Assembly: GCF_029937855.1 (NCBI RefSeq)
Contig: NZ_JAPYPC010000017.1
Span: forward strand, 1-64,000
Direction of reading: 5' to 3'
DNA: 64,000 bases
Source of the DNA: Christiangramia sp.
GTDB taxonomy: Bacteria > Bacteroidota > Bacteroidia > Flavobacteriales > Flavobacteriaceae
A model generated the notes under the pieces. The model ran no database searches. It was not told the DNA's origin and worked only from the letters and a program-made list of their open reading frames with translations. Each line of letters begins with the position of its first letter. The first letter of the stretch is position 1. A program made the translations under genes and the position numbers. Shown here piece after piece: positions 1-9,720 of the stretch.

Positions 1-1
1 G

Positions 2-511
2 CCGTTGGCTTTAGGGTTAGATTATCTGGCCATTGCACTTTCAGAACTCGCAAATATTTCAGAAAGAAGAATATATCAACTGGTTTCCGGACTCAGGGGG
101 CTCCCTAATTTCCTGGTGGAGAATCCGGGATTAAATAGCGGCTTTATGATTCCTCAATATACCGCGGCCAGTATTGTGAGCCAGAATAAACAATTATGCA
201 CACCAGCTTCTATAGACTCTATAGTTTCTTCAAACGGACAGGAGGATCACGTAAGTATGGGAGCAAATAGTGCCACCAAACTACTTAAAATAGTTGAAAA
301 TTTAAATTCTGTATTAGCGATTGAATTGTTCAACGCATCACAAGCCCTACATTTTAGAGAACCTGCAAAAACTTCAGACAAATTGAATAAAGTAATAAAG
401 CTTTTTAGAGAACATGTTCCTGTGCTTACTGAAGACAGGACTATGGCTCCATTCATCAAAAAAGCAAAAAGCTTTGTGAATCAGTTTGAAGTAGAAGAAT
501 ACCTGGATTAA
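2..511 (+). CDS. hutH: Histidine ammonia-lyase, C-terminal part (5' end outside window)
   Basis: This is the last 170 or so residues of a histidine ammonia-lyase, the enzyme that deaminates histidine to urocanate as the first step of histidine degradation. The frame is open to the left edge, so the MIO cofactor loop (Ala-Ser-Gly) lies outside the window. What is visible is the helical C-terminal part typical of the aromatic ammonia-lyase family: SERRIYQLVSG, then FMIPQYTAAS, then the conserved NGQEDHVSMG segment, then a helical tail ending in EVEEYLD. Full-length family members have about 500 residues. The stop codon overlaps the 3' end of the convergent neighbour by 4 bases. A paralogous aromatic ammonia-lyase is possible, but the histidine type is the usual one in this group. 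Confidence 0.85.
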   Translation, partial: PLALGLDYLAIALSELANISERRIYQLVSGLRGLPNFLVENPGLNSGFMIPQYTAASIVSQNKQLCTPASIDSIVSSNGQEDHVSMGANSATKLLKIVENLNSVLAIELFNASQALHFREPAKTSDKLNKVIKLFREHVPVLTEDRTMAPFIKKAKSFVNQFEVEEYLD

Positions 512-882
512 ATTCTGGTATTCATCCAGGCTACTGCCTCTTCGAGAGTTTGGAAAACCCCAAAACAATTATTGTCTTTATAAAATTTCTTTTCCACTAC
601 TTCAGCGTTTCTGCGAGTCATACTAGTTTCACTTACTACTGCGATGGCTTTTAAGTTGGAAGTTTTCGCAGATTCCATATAAACCATTGGATCTACCGCA
701 TAAGAATTTACTCTATGTGAAATATAACCGTAGTCTTTTCCTTTAAAAATTTCGGCTCCTATTTCAAGTAGCTTATTATTTGATGCTACATCGAAAAGGA
801 TACCTTCGTCAAGCTTCGCGATTAAAATATTATCGTGAATAAAAACTTTTCCAAAGTGGAGTTCAATCTGTTTTGTTAGCAT
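508..882 (-). CDS. Small STAS/SpoIIAA-like protein of Bacteroidetes
   Basis: A 124-residue soluble protein with no signal peptide or membrane segment. The alternating strand/helix pattern and the pieces AVDPMVYMESAKTSNLKAIAVV and EEAVAWM near the C terminus resemble the small STAS/SEC14-like (SpoIIAA-like) proteins common in Bacteroidetes. Those proteins often end in a phrase like LEEAVAWL. No catalytic motif is seen, and the cellular role is unknown. The ATG at 882 is clear and the gene is transcribed towards hutH, overlapping its stop by 4 bases. The fold call is pattern recognition and moderate; that it is a gene is likely. Confidence 0.65.
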   Translation of the reverse strand: MLTKQIELHFGKVFIHDNILIAKLDEGILFDVASNNKLLEIGAEIFKGKDYGYISHRVNSYAVDPMVYMESAKTSNLKAIAVVSETSMTRRNAEVVEKKFYKDNNCFGVFQTLEEAVAWMNTRI

Positions 883-941
883 GTTGGGTAGGGCTGTTTT
901 GTGCTAATTTATGATATTTAAACAACTCATAAAAGCATATT

Positions 942-979
942 AAAAAAAAAGCCGCTTCGTGAAAAGCGGCTTTTTTTTG
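942..979 (-). terminator. Rho-independent terminator of clpC
   Basis: The arms GCCGCTT (951-957) and AAGCGGC (964-970) enclose a 6-base loop. A-runs lie on the left and T-runs on the right, so it can act in both directions. It lies 17 bases past the clpC stop and also upstream of the STAS-like gene, which it insulates from clpC transcription. Confidence 0.8.
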
Positions 980-995
980 TGACTATAGTAACTTC

Positions 996-3548
996 TTAAG
1001 ATTCAGTTTCTTTTACTGATTTTTGAATATCTATAGTTAGTTCATTTTTTTCTTCATCCAGGTCCATTTTAATCTTATCACCTTCTTTTAAATTAGAAGT
1101 AATAATTTCTTCTGCCAATGAATCTTCGATATACTTTTGAATGGCACGATTTAAAGGACGTGCACCATATTGTTTGTCAAAACCTTTTTCGGCTATAAAA
1201 TCTTTAGCTTTATCTGTTAAGGTTAAGTCGTATCCAAGACCCTGGATCCTGCCAAATAACTTTTCCAGTTCAATATCGATGATTTTATGAATATCTTCTC
1301 TTTCAAGACTATTGAAAATTACTACATCATCAATACGATTTAGAAATTCAGGAGCGAAGGCTTTTTTAAGCGCATTTTCAATTACACTTCTTGCATTATC
1401 ATCCACCTGGGACTTTTGCGCTGAAGTTCCAAATCCAACACCCTGCCCAAAATCTTTCAGTTTTCGCGCCCCAATATTAGAGGTCATGATAATAATAGTA
1501 TTTCTAAAGTCAATCTTTCTACCTAAACTATCTGTTAAATACCCATCATCCAATACCTGAAGTAGCATATTGAAGACGTCTGGATGGGCTTTTTCTACTT
1601 CGTCCAGAAGGATTACGGCATAAGGTTTTCTTCGAACTTTTTCAGTTAGTTGACCACCTTCTTCGTAGCCCACATATCCTGGAGGTGCTCCAATTAGGCG
1701 TGATACCGCGAATTTCTCCATGTATTCACTCATGTCTATTCGAATAAGGGTATCCTCATTGTCAAATAATTCACGGGCAAGTACTTTGGCCAACTGGGTT
1801 TTTCCAACTCCAGTCTGTCCAAGAAAAATAAAGGAACCAATTGGTTTATTTGGATCTTTAAGTCCAGCCCTATTTCTCTGTATGGCTTTAACAACTTTTC
1901 CTACAGCTTCATCCTGGCCAATTACTTTACCTTTAATCTTTTTTGGAAGCTCTACGAGTTTGTTACTTTCTGTTTGGGCAATTCTGTTAACAGGAATTCC
2001 GGTCATCATAGACACTACATCTGCCACACTATCGTCTGAAACAGTTTCTTTATGCTTTTTGGATTCTTCTTCCCATTTTTCCTGAGCAATGCTAAGCTCT
2101 TTTTCAAGATTTTTTTCATCGTCCCTTAGCTTGGCAGCCTCTTCATATTTCTGTTTTTTAACTACAGAATTTTTACTCTCCCTTACTTCCTCAAGTTTTC
2201 TTTCTAATTCCAGAATTTGCTTGGGAACATCAATATTTGTAATGTGAACACGGGAACCTGATTCATCCAGGGCATCTATGGCCTTATCTGGCAGGAATCT
2301 ATCCGTCATATATCTATTGGTAAGTTTCACACAAGCCTGGATCGCCTCATCTGTGTACACCACGTTATGGTGATCTTCATACTTATTTTTAATATTATTA
2401 AGTATCTCAATTGTTTCCTCAACTGTCGTTGGCTCTACAATCACCTTCTGAAACCTTCTTTCTAAAGCACCATCCTTTTCAATATATTGCCGGTACTCAT
2501 CCAGAGTCGTAGCTCCAATACATTGAATTTCACCTCTGGCCAAAGCCGGTTTAAACATGTTGCTGGCATCCAGGCTACCTGTAGCGCCCCCGGCACCAAC
2601 AATGGTATGAATCTCGTCAATAAAAAGGATGATATCATCATTCTTTTCAAGCTCGTTCATAACGGCTTTCATGCGTTCTTCAAATTGGCCCCTGTATTTT
2701 GTTCCTGCAACAAGGCTGGCTAAATCTAAAGTAACCACTCTTTTATCAAATAGGATTCTTGAAACTTTACGTTTTACAATTCTAAGTGCTAATCCTTCGG
2801 CAATGGCAGATTTACCAACGCCGGGTTCTCCTATAAGGAGTGGATTGTTCTTTTTTCTCCTACTTAATATTTGCGAAACCCTTTCAATTTCTTTTTCTCT
2901 TCCCACCACCGGGTCTAATTTATCAGCTTCCGCCAGGGCAGTGAGATCCCTTCCAAAATTATCCAGCACCGGCGTTTTGGATTTCTTGGATGGTTTTCCT
3001 GTGGTTCCACCACCACTGAATGGGTTTTCCCTGGTAGTATCATCACCATCGTCATCTGAAAACGACTCAGCGGTAGGACTATCAGAAAAATCGTTTTCAT
3101 CGCTGGCGATCATATATTTAAATTGATCTTTTACGCCGTCGTAATCTATCTTCAATTTATTCAGGAGTTTAGTTGTGGGGTCGTTCTCGTTTCTTAAAAT
3201 ACATAACAAAAGGTGAGCAGTATTTATTGACGAACTCTGGAAAAGTTTAGCTTCCAGAAAGGTCGTTTTTAAAGCACGTTCAGCCTGTCTTGTTAAGTGC
3301 AGGTTCTTCTTCTCGTTATTTATAGTAACGGTATTTGGATTTGCGGGGCTTAAAATTTCTACTTTACGTCTTAAATGACTAAGGTCTATATCAAGTGCGC
3401 TAAGTATATCTATAGCTTTCCCGTCTCCATCTCTTAGTAAGCCAAGCATTAAATGTTCTGTACCAATAAAATCATGGCCCAATCTAAGAGCTTCCTCTTT
3501 ACTGTATGCAATAACATCTTTTACTCTCGGTGAAAAATTGTCGTCCAT
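996..3548 (-). CDS. clpC: ATP-dependent Clp protease ATP-binding subunit ClpC
   Basis: A Hsp100-family AAA+ unfoldase that feeds proteins to ClpP in the cytoplasm. The 850 residues show all ClpC parts in order. First come the N-terminal double Clp-N repeat (FSPRVKDVIAYSKEEA; GTEHLMLGLL) and an acidic linker. AAA module 1 has Walker A GEPGVGKS near residue 240 and FIDEIHTIVGAG. A UVR-type coiled-coil middle domain follows (KQKYEEAAKLRDDEK). AAA module 2 has Walker A GQTGVGKT near residue 577, then LLDEVEKAHPDVF, and a C-terminal small domain closes the protein. An upstream TTG would add six residues; I chose the ATG at 3548 because the usual ClpC N terminus MDDNFSPR starts there and AGGAAG precedes it. 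It is monocistronic, ends at a strong terminator, and is divergent from gyrA. Confidence 0.95.
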   Translation of the reverse strand: MDDNFSPRVKDVIAYSKEEALRLGHDFIGTEHLMLGLLRDGDGKAIDILSALDIDLSHLRRKVEILSPANPNTVTINNEKKNLHLTRQAERALKTTFLEAKLFQSSSINTAHLLLCILRNENDPTTKLLNKLKIDYDGVKDQFKYMIASDENDFSDSPTAESFSDDDGDDTTRENPFSGGGTTGKPSKKSKTPVLDNFGRDLTALAEADKLDPVVGREKEIERVSQILSRRKKNNPLLIGEPGVGKSAIAEGLALRIVKRKVSRILFDKRVVTLDLASLVAGTKYRGQFEERMKAVMNELEKNDDIILFIDEIHTIVGAGGATGSLDASNMFKPALARGEIQCIGATTLDEYRQYIEKDGALERRFQKVIVEPTTVEETIEILNNIKNKYEDHHNVVYTDEAIQACVKLTNRYMTDRFLPDKAIDALDESGSRVHITNIDVPKQILELERKLEEVRESKNSVVKKQKYEEAAKLRDDEKNLEKELSIAQEKWEEESKKHKETVSDDSVADVVSMMTGIPVNRIAQTESNKLVELPKKIKGKVIGQDEAVGKVVKAIQRNRAGLKDPNKPIGSFIFLGQTGVGKTQLAKVLARELFDNEDTLIRIDMSEYMEKFAVSRLIGAPPGYVGYEEGGQLTEKVRRKPYAVILLDEVEKAHPDVFNMLLQVLDDGYLTDSLGRKIDFRNTIIIMTSNIGARKLKDFGQGVGFGTSAQKSQVDDNARSVIENALKKAFAPEFLNRIDDVVIFNSLEREDIHKIIDIELEKLFGRIQGLGYDLTLTDKAKDFIAEKGFDKQYGARPLNRAIQKYIEDSLAEEIITSNLKEGDKIKMDLDEEKNELTIDIQKSVKETES

Positions 3549-3795
3549 TTTATCTTCCTTTCTCAAATTTTATTTCACTACGAATTAAGTCAAAAACTAT
3601 ACCTAATAGGGAGTTAGTAGCTAATTGACAAAATTACTTTCAATTATCAAAGGGTAAAATACTGAACTTATTAACCAAACCACGATAAAAATTTGTTAAT
3701 AAAAAGAAGGGTATCTGGTGCTTCAATGCCCGTTAAAATTGATAAAATATGTAAATTGCCCCTTAGATTTTTTGAGATAAATTAAATTTTAAAAT

Positions 3796-6327
3796 ATGGC
3801 TGAAGGAGAAAAGCTAATTCCTATCAACATTGAAGATGAAATGAAATCGGCCTACATTGATTATTCAATGTCGGTCATTGTGTCACGTGCCCTACCAGAT
3901 GTTCGTGACGGATTAAAACCAGTACACAGAAGGGTTTTGTACGGTATGTACGAGCTTGGAGTTCTTTCAAATAGGGCCTATAAAAAATCAGCAAGAATCG
4001 TAGGAGAGGTATTAGGTAAGTATCACCCGCACGGAGATTCATCAGTATACGATACCATGGTTAGAATGGCGCAGCATTGGAGCATGAGGTACATGCTTGT
4101 GGATGGTCAGGGTAACTTTGGTTCAGTAGACGGCGATAGCCCGGCTGCGATGCGTTATACTGAAGCACGTATGCGTAAGATAAGCGAAGACATGCTTGCT
4201 GATATTGATAAAGAAACTGTTGATACTCAGTTAAACTTCGATGATTCGTTAAGCGAACCGGTAGTAATGCCTACCAGAGTTCCAAATTTACTTGTGAACG
4301 GGGCCAGTGGTATTGCTGTAGGAATGGCGACCAATATGCCGCCACACAATCTTTCCGAAGTTATTGACGGTACCATCGCTTATATAGATAATCATGATAT
4401 CGAAATCGATGAGCTTATTCAGTATATTAAAGCTCCCGACTTTCCTACAGGTGGAATTATCTACGGTTATGATGGCGTAAAAGAAGCTTTCAAAACTGGA
4501 CGTGGTAGAGTGGTGATGCGAGCTAAATCCCATATGGAAGAAATTAGTGGGAGAGAATACCTGGTAGTTACTGAAATTCCATATCAGGTAAATAAGGCAG
4601 ATATGATAAAGAAAACTGCCGATCTTGTTAATGACCGAAAAATTGAAGGAATCAGCCTCATTAGGGATGAATCCGACCGTAATGGTATGCGCATCGTTTA
4701 TCAGTTAAAGAGAGATGCCATTCCTAATATTGTACTTAATACTTTATTCAAACATACCGCATTACAGTCTTCTTTTAGCGTAAATAATATCGCACTGGTA
4801 AATGGAAGACCGGAGATGCTGAATCTTAAAGATCTTATTTACCATTTCGTAGAGCACAGGCATGATGTTGTGGTGCGTAGAACCGAATTTGAATTAAGAA
4901 AAGCAAAAGACAGAGCACATATCCTGGAAGGATTAATTATTGCTTCAGATAATATTGACGAAGTAATTGCCTTAATCAGAGCATCCTCAAATGCCGATGA
5001 AGCCAGAACCAAATTAATGGAGCGCTTTGAGCTTTCCGAAGTTCAGGCAAAGGCGATCGTGGAGATGAGGCTAAGACAACTTACGGGTCTTGAGCAGGAT
5101 AAACTGAGAGCAGAATATGACGAAATTCTGAAAACCATTGAAGACCTTGAAGATATTCTAGCCCGCAAGGAACGTAGAATGCAGGTAATCAAGGACGAGC
5201 TTCTTGAGGTGAAAGAAAAATATGGTGATGAAAGACGTTCCCAAATAGAATACGCTGGCGGAGATCTTAGTATTGAAGATATGATCCCAGACGAGAAAGT
5301 GGTTATTACTATTTCCCACGCCGGGTATATTAAAAGAACTTCCCTTAATGAGTATAAAACTCAAAATAGGGGTGGAGTTGGTCAAAAAGGCTCAAATACC
5401 AGAAATGAGGATTTCCTTGAGTATCTTTTCGTAGGAACCAATCACCAGTACATGTTATTCTTTACACAAAATGGGAAGTGTTACTGGATGCGTGTTTATG
5501 AGATTCCCGAAGGAAGCAAAGCTTCTAAGGGAAGAGCGATTCAAAACCTTATAAATATAGAACCAGAGGATAAAGTAAATGCTTTCATCTGTACCCAGGA
5601 TCTAAAAGATGAAGAATATGTAAATGATCATTTTGTTATCATGGCCACGAAAAAAGGTCAGGTTAAGAAAACAAGGTTAGAAAGATATTCCCGCCCCAGA
5701 ACCAATGGAATCAATGCCATTACTATTAAGGAAGGGGATGAATTATTGGAAGCAAAGTTAACCACAGGGAATAGCCAGGTAATGCTTGGTCTTAGAAGCG
5801 GTAAAGCCATCAGGTTTGAAGAGTCTAAAACCAGACCAATGGGTAGGAATGCTTCCGGTGTGCGAGGAATTACCTTAGCCGGTGATAATGATGAAGTAGT
5901 GGGAATGATAGCCGTAAATGATTTTGAATCAGACATTCTTGTTGTTTCTGAAAATGGATATGGGAAAAGATCCAGTCTGGAAGATTATCGTATAACCAAT
6001 CGTGGAGGTAAAGGTGTTAAAACTATTTCGGTAACCGATAAAACGGGACAACTTGTCGCAATTAAAAATGTTTCAGATGCCGATGATCTGATGATTATAA
6101 ATAAATCTGGAATTGTGATACGTATGGCTGTGGAAGATTTACGCGTAATGGGTCGTGCTACACAGGGAGTTAGGCTTATTAATCTCAAAGGTAAGGATGC
6201 TATTGCAGCGGTTGCAAAAGTACTACATGACGAAGATGACGTAGAAAGTATGGAAGATGCTGAAAAGCCTGTAGGCAGTGAGGAGTCAGCGAATGGCACA
6301 ACTATTGCAGATGATAGTGAAGAATAA
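3796..6327 (+). CDS. gyrA: DNA gyrase subunit A
   Basis: The breakage-reunion subunit of gyrase, 843 residues, which works with GyrB to introduce negative supercoils. The N-terminal winged-helix and tower region carries the catalytic tyrosine Y121 ([10 protein letters not shown]). The quinolone-determining segment [14 protein letters not shown] has Ser82 and Asp86, the residues associated with susceptibility. After a coiled-coil dimer gate comes the C-terminal beta-pinwheel with GyrA-box-like repeats ([21 protein letters not shown]), which argue for gyrase rather than topoisomerase IV ParC. The tail is acidic ([11 protein letters not shown]), as in other Bacteroidetes. It is divergent from clpC, and 18 bases separate it from the following TPR gene, so the two may be co-transcribed. 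Confidence 0.96.
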   Translation: MAEGEKLIPINIEDEMKSAYIDYSMSVIVSRALPDVRDGLKPVHRRVLYGMYELGVLSNRAYKKSARIVGEVLGKYHPHGDSSVYDTMVRMAQHWSMRYMLVDGQGNFGSVDGDSPAAMRYTEARMRKISEDMLADIDKETVDTQLNFDDSLSEPVVMPTRVPNLLVNGASGIAVGMATNMPPHNLSEVIDGTIAYIDNHDIEIDELIQYIKAPDFPTGGIIYGYDGVKEAFKTGRGRVVMRAKSHMEEISGREYLVVTEIPYQVNKADMIKKTADLVNDRKIEGISLIRDESDRNGMRIVYQLKRDAIPNIVLNTLFKHTALQSSFSVNNIALVNGRPEMLNLKDLIYHFVEHRHDVVVRRTEFELRKAKDRAHILEGLIIASDNIDEVIALIRASSNADEARTKLMERFELSEVQAKAIVEMRLRQLTGLEQDKLRAEYDEILKTIEDLEDILARKERRMQVIKDELLEVKEKYGDERRSQIEYAGGDLSIEDMIPDEKVVITISHAGYIKRTSLNEYKTQNRGGVGQKGSNTRNEDFLEYLFVGTNHQYMLFFTQNGKCYWMRVYEIPEGSKASKGRAIQNLINIEPEDKVNAFICTQDLKDEEYVNDHFVIMATKKGQVKKTRLERYSRPRTNGINAITIKEGDELLEAKLTTGNSQVMLGLRSGKAIRFEESKTRPMGRNASGVRGITLAGDNDEVVGMIAVNDFESDILVVSENGYGKRSSLEDYRITNRGGKGVKTISVTDKTGQLVAIKNVSDADDLMIINKSGIVIRMAVEDLRVMGRATQGVRLINLKGKDAIAAVAKVLHDEDDVESMEDAEKPVGSEESANGTTIADDSEE

Positions 6328-6345
6328 ATAAAAACCAAAATAACA

Positions 6346-7578
6346 ATGAAAACTAATATTTTGACCGCGGCAGCAGTATCATTTTTAACTATGACTGCAT
6401 TCGCACAGAAGGACCAGGTAAAAAACGCAGAAGACGCCCTGGATGATGGCAATTATACAGAGGCTAAGGCTCAACTAAAGGTTGCAGAAGCAAATCTTGG
6501 TGAACTTAATGATAAATGGCAGGAAAACTTTTATTTATATAAAGGTAAGGCATATGCTGGTGGTAACCCAACTGCTGAAGATATGAAAACTGCCGCAATG
6601 GCATTTCAGAAAGCTGCTGAAATGGGTAATGATGATGCTCAGGAAGAACTTGCTGCCTTAAAAAATAACCTTATTCAAAGTGCGATTTCAGATCAAAATA
6701 AGCAGGAATTTGCTTCTGCTGCCGATAAGCTCTATACCAGCTATGAATTAAGCAAGCAGGATACAATTTATCTGTATTATGCTGCTAACAATCTTGTACA
6801 GGCGCAGGAATACGGAAAGGCTGCTGAATATCTTGAGATGCTGAATGCACTTGATTACGATGGTTCAGGAAAAGCCTATACTGCTGTAAATGTGGAAACG
6901 GGGGAAAGAGAAAATTTAGGTTCAAAACAGCAAATGGATCTGATGATCAAAACTAATCAGTACAAAGAGCCACAGGTTGAAAATATTCCTTCTAAAAAAG
7001 GAGAGATTGCGGCTTTAATTGCGAGAATATACATCAATCAGGAGGATTACGAGAAAGCAATTGCTGCTATGGATAAGGCAAAAGCTACAAATCCTGATGA
7101 TCTGGGTCTTCTTCAGGCAGAAGCTAATATGTACTACCAGATGGGGGAAAAGGATAAGGCCAGAGAAATTCTAGAAGAAGTAGCTTCTAAAGATCCTTCA
7201 GATCCTGCAACCTTCAATAATATTGCATTAATGTATGCTGAAATTGATGATACAGAAAAGGCCATAGAATTTTATAAGAAAGCTCTAGAGGTAGATCCTG
7301 AATTTAACGAAGCAAGAGTAAATATGATTGCTGCTATGTTGAGCGAGGAAAGAGGGATTATTGATGAAATGAATAATCTTGGAATGAGCAAAAAAGATAA
7401 TGCTCGTTATGATGAATTAGATGCTGAGAGAAAAGAGCTTTATCGAGAAGTACTTCCTTATCTAGAAAAAGCGATGGAAGTAGATCCGGAAAACAAAGAT
7501 ATTATTAGAACAGCGATGAACCTTTACACTAATTTAGGTGAGGAGGAAAAAGCTGATGAATTAAAGGCTAAACTTTAA
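6346..7578 (+). CDS. Exported tetratricopeptide-repeat protein
   Basis: A 410-residue protein with a signal peptide of about 20 residues ending in MTAFAQ, so probably periplasmic or outer-membrane associated. The rest is mostly TPR helices. A clear block in the C-terminal half reads DYEKAIAAMDKAKATNPDD, then KAREILEEVASKDPSDP, then TEKAIEFYKKALEVDPEF, and a final repeat lies near VLPYLEKAMEVDPEN. It probably acts as a scaffold for protein partners; nothing shows an enzyme activity. It follows gyrA by 18 bases and ends at a strong hairpin terminator. Similar TPR proteins follow gyrA in other Flavobacteria, but their function is not established. Confidence 0.85.
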   Translation: MKTNILTAAAVSFLTMTAFAQKDQVKNAEDALDDGNYTEAKAQLKVAEANLGELNDKWQENFYLYKGKAYAGGNPTAEDMKTAAMAFQKAAEMGNDDAQEELAALKNNLIQSAISDQNKQEFASAADKLYTSYELSKQDTIYLYYAANNLVQAQEYGKAAEYLEMLNALDYDGSGKAYTAVNVETGERENLGSKQQMDLMIKTNQYKEPQVENIPSKKGEIAALIARIYINQEDYEKAIAAMDKAKATNPDDLGLLQAEANMYYQMGEKDKAREILEEVASKDPSDPATFNNIALMYAEIDDTEKAIEFYKKALEVDPEFNEARVNMIAAMLSEERGIIDEMNNLGMSKKDNARYDELDAERKELYREVLPYLEKAMEVDPENKDIIRTAMNLYTNLGEEEKADELKAKL

Positions 7579-7594
7579 TTAGATTATAATTTAT

Positions 7595-7629
7595 AAAAAA
7601 AACCGCTGAATTATTTCAGCGGTTTTTTT
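7595..7629. terminator. Bidirectional rho-independent terminator
   Basis: The arms AACCGCTGAA (7601-7610) and TTCAGCGGTT (7615-7624) enclose the loop TTAT, with A-runs on the left and T-runs on the right. It lies between the convergent TPR gene and the NlpC/P60 gene and can serve both. Confidence 0.85.
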
Positions 7630-7652
7630 ATGTTATTTTTTTTAAAACAAGA

Positions 7653-8405
7653 TCAAATGATTTTTTTGATCACCCGTAGTTTATGGGTATGTTTTTTCAA
7701 TTCGGTATTAAAAATACCAGAGTGATCTATGCGATCTATCCGCACCTTGCCGTCTACGTGAATGATGTAGTTATCTTTCATCATTAAGCCCACGTGATTT
7801 ATTACTCCTTCGTTATCATCAAAGAATACAAGATCTCCGGGTTCACTTTCTTCAATAAAACTTAATGCTTCCCCTTGTTTTGATTGATCGGCTGCGTTTC
7901 TTTTTATAGAATAGCCATTTAATTTATAAACTGTTTGTGTAAAACCACTGCAGTCTATTCCAAAGGGACTTTTACCCCCAAGAATATGAGGAGAATTCAA
8001 ATATAATAATGCGGTGTTTATGAGATTTTGCTTTTTCAAAGATGAAGGTTTCACTTTTTCGCCCTCAAATGCATGACCTAATTTGTTAGTATAGTTTAAA
8101 ACAGATCCCAATACCACAGGCATCAATAAACCATTATCATCGGTTATATATTCAATAAGATCTGAAGAAAGCTGAAGATCATCCTCTTTTAGAGCATCAT
8201 ATTCAGCTTCATCAATCTTTTTATACTGCTTATTATCGATCCAGGCTTCAAAATCATCAAAGGCATTTCGAATCCTGCTCCAATGGACACGTTCTTCTAA
8301 AACTTTAAAAAACTCCCCATATAGAAGCTGAGAGGTCATTTCACTTTCGTGAGATGTAGAAGCCCTAAGCGGTACAATACTTAAATGGCAAATCCCGTAT
8401 TGCAT
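7653..8405 (-). CDS. NlpC/P60 (C40) family cysteine peptidase
   Basis: A 250-residue protein likely to hydrolyse peptidoglycan stem peptides (gamma-D-Glu-diamino acid bond). The N-terminal half looks like tandem bacterial SH3 modules (LYGEFFKVLEERVHWSRIR; WIDNKQYKKID). The C-terminal half is the catalytic domain: the Cys in GIDCSGFTQTVYKLNG, GDLVFFDD, the first His in NHVGLMM, and a His in YIIHVDGKVR. No signal peptide is apparent at the N terminus (MQYGICHLSIVPLRA), so export or a cytoplasmic recycling role is open. It lies 20 bases downstream of the thiolase gene on the same strand, so the two are probably co-transcribed. Confidence 0.88.
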   Translation of the reverse strand: MQYGICHLSIVPLRASTSHESEMTSQLLYGEFFKVLEERVHWSRIRNAFDDFEAWIDNKQYKKIDEAEYDALKEDDLQLSSDLIEYITDDNGLLMPVVLGSVLNYTNKLGHAFEGEKVKPSSLKKQNLINTALLYLNSPHILGGKSPFGIDCSGFTQTVYKLNGYSIKRNAADQSKQGEALSFIEESEPGDLVFFDDNEGVINHVGLMMKDNYIIHVDGKVRIDRIDHSGIFNTELKKHTHKLRVIKKII

Positions 8406-8425
8406 TAATTACTTATTGATCAATT

Positions 8426-9607
8426 TTAGGAATTACGTTCAATTACCATTGCTGAAGCACCACCCCCGCCATTACATATGGCAGCAGCGCCTATTTTAGC
8501 ATTATTTTGCTCAAGAACGTTTAGTAAAGTGATGAGGATCCTAACACCACTGCATCCTAAAGGATGTCCTAAAGAAACAGCTCCACCATTTACATTTGTA
8601 TTTTTATCACTTAATCCTAAGATCTTCATATTGGCAAGGCCAACCACAGAAAATGCTTCATTAAACTCAAAGAAATCTACCTCGTCCATTTTAATACCTG
8701 CTTTATCAATAGCTTTGGGTAAGGCCTTAGAAGGGGCGGTGGTAAACCATTTAGGTTCTGTTGCCGCATCTGCAAAACTCTTTATGGTAGCCAGTGGCTT
8801 TAACCCAAGTTCATCTGCTTTTTCTCTACTCATCAGTACAACTGCTCCACCACCATCATTTATGGTAGATGCATTGGCTGCGGTTACAGTTCCTTCCTTT
8901 GAAAATGCAGGTCTAAGAGATGAAATCTTATCCATTCTTACATTTTTAAACTCTTCATCTTCTTTTACAATTATGGGATCACCCTTTCTTTGAGGAACTT
9001 CTACCGGCACAACTTCATTATCAAATTTTCCTTCTTTCCAGGCCCTGGCAGATCTTTCGTAAGATTGAATTGCAAATTTATCCTGGTCTTCACGGGAAAA
9101 GTTATGTTCAGAAGCACAAAGATCGGCACAAACACCCATTGCGTTATGATCGTAGGCATCTACCAATCCGTCTTTTTGCATACCATCTTCCATAGCAGCC
9201 GGTCCAAATTTTTTCCCGTTCCTTAAATGAATATAATGCGGGATTAAACTCATATTTTCCATTCCCCCAGCAACTACAATCGAGGTATCTCCCAACATTA
9301 TAGATTGTGCTCCCTGCATAACCGCTTTCATACCACTGGCACATACCTTATTAATAGTAGTACATGGAACGGTGTCTGGAATTCCAGCACCAAGGGAAGC
9401 CTGTCTTGCCGGAGCCTGACCAACACCCGCCTGAACCACATTACCCATCAACACTTCTTCTACCATTTCGGGTTTCAGATTGATTTTTTCCAGAGCCCCT
9501 TTTATGGCAATAGAACCTAATTTTGTTGCAGGAACGCTTGATAAGCTACCTAAAAAACTACCAATAGGTGTTCTCGCAGCGCTTACTATTACTACTTCTT
9601 TATTCAT
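8426..9607 (-). CDS. Acetyl-CoA acetyltransferase (thiolase)
   Basis: A biosynthetic-type thiolase of 393 residues that interconverts two acetyl-CoA with acetoacetyl-CoA and CoA. The nucleophile is Cys89 in INKVCASGMKA, the exact position expected for the family. The C-terminal NEAFSVVGLANM, GGAVSLGHPLGCSG (catalytic His) and CNGGGGASAM (second Cys) are all present. It is cytoplasmic, complete, and starts at an ATG at 9607. Likely pathways are the mevalonate pathway, amino-acid or fatty-acid degradation, or ketone-body metabolism; the sequence does not decide. It is the first gene of a two-gene transcript with the NlpC/P60 peptidase and is divergent from the HD-domain gene. Confidence 0.93.
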   Translation of the reverse strand: MNKEVVIVSAARTPIGSFLGSLSSVPATKLGSIAIKGALEKINLKPEMVEEVLMGNVVQAGVGQAPARQASLGAGIPDTVPCTTINKVCASGMKAVMQGAQSIMLGDTSIVVAGGMENMSLIPHYIHLRNGKKFGPAAMEDGMQKDGLVDAYDHNAMGVCADLCASEHNFSREDQDKFAIQSYERSARAWKEGKFDNEVVPVEVPQRKGDPIIVKEDEEFKNVRMDKISSLRPAFSKEGTVTAANASTINDGGGAVVLMSREKADELGLKPLATIKSFADAATEPKWFTTAPSKALPKAIDKAGIKMDEVDFFEFNEAFSVVGLANMKILGLSDKNTNVNGGAVSLGHPLGCSGVRILITLLNVLEQNNAKIGAAAICNGGGGASAMVIERNS

Positions 9608-9694
9608 GTTTTAAGTTTAATTAATTCAAGAAATGCGAAGTTAGTGATTTTATAAGGAATTAAATAACCTAAGCTTATTCAAGCCTATTTTTAC

Positions 9695-9702
9695 TACATT
9701 TG
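9695..9702 (+). promoter_or_regulatory. Bacteroidetes -7 promoter element TACATTTG
   Basis: A perfect match to TAnnTTTG placed 18 bases before the ATG of the 7TM-HD gene. This would put the transcription start near 9708 and give a leader of about 13 bases. No good -33 TTTG is visible at the usual spacing. Confidence 0.5.
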
Positions 9703-9720
9703 GGCATTACCTGAATATCT

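Noticed and set aside
1720-2085. A long open frame on the strand opposite clpC.
   Set aside because: It lies fully inside clpC, has no family-like sequence and follows the codon bias of the real gene in antisense.
3549-3566. A TTG start for clpC six codons upstream.
   Set aside because: The usual ClpC N terminus and a good ribosome-binding sequence support the ATG at 3548.
3692-3760. Candidate promoter words before gyrA (ATTTGTTAAT, TAAATTGC).
   Set aside because: Spacing and matches to TTTG-N19-TAnnTTTG are poor, so no promoter was called.
5985-6452. A 155-codon frame antisense to the end of gyrA and the TPR gene.
   Set aside because: It spans two well-supported genes on the other strand; its low-complexity Ser/Ile-rich sequence is typical of a shadow frame.
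8426-9607. Thiolase as a fatty-acid oxidation FadA enzyme in an operon with FadB.
   Set aside because: No FadB-like gene is adjacent; the downstream partner is an NlpC/P60 peptidase.
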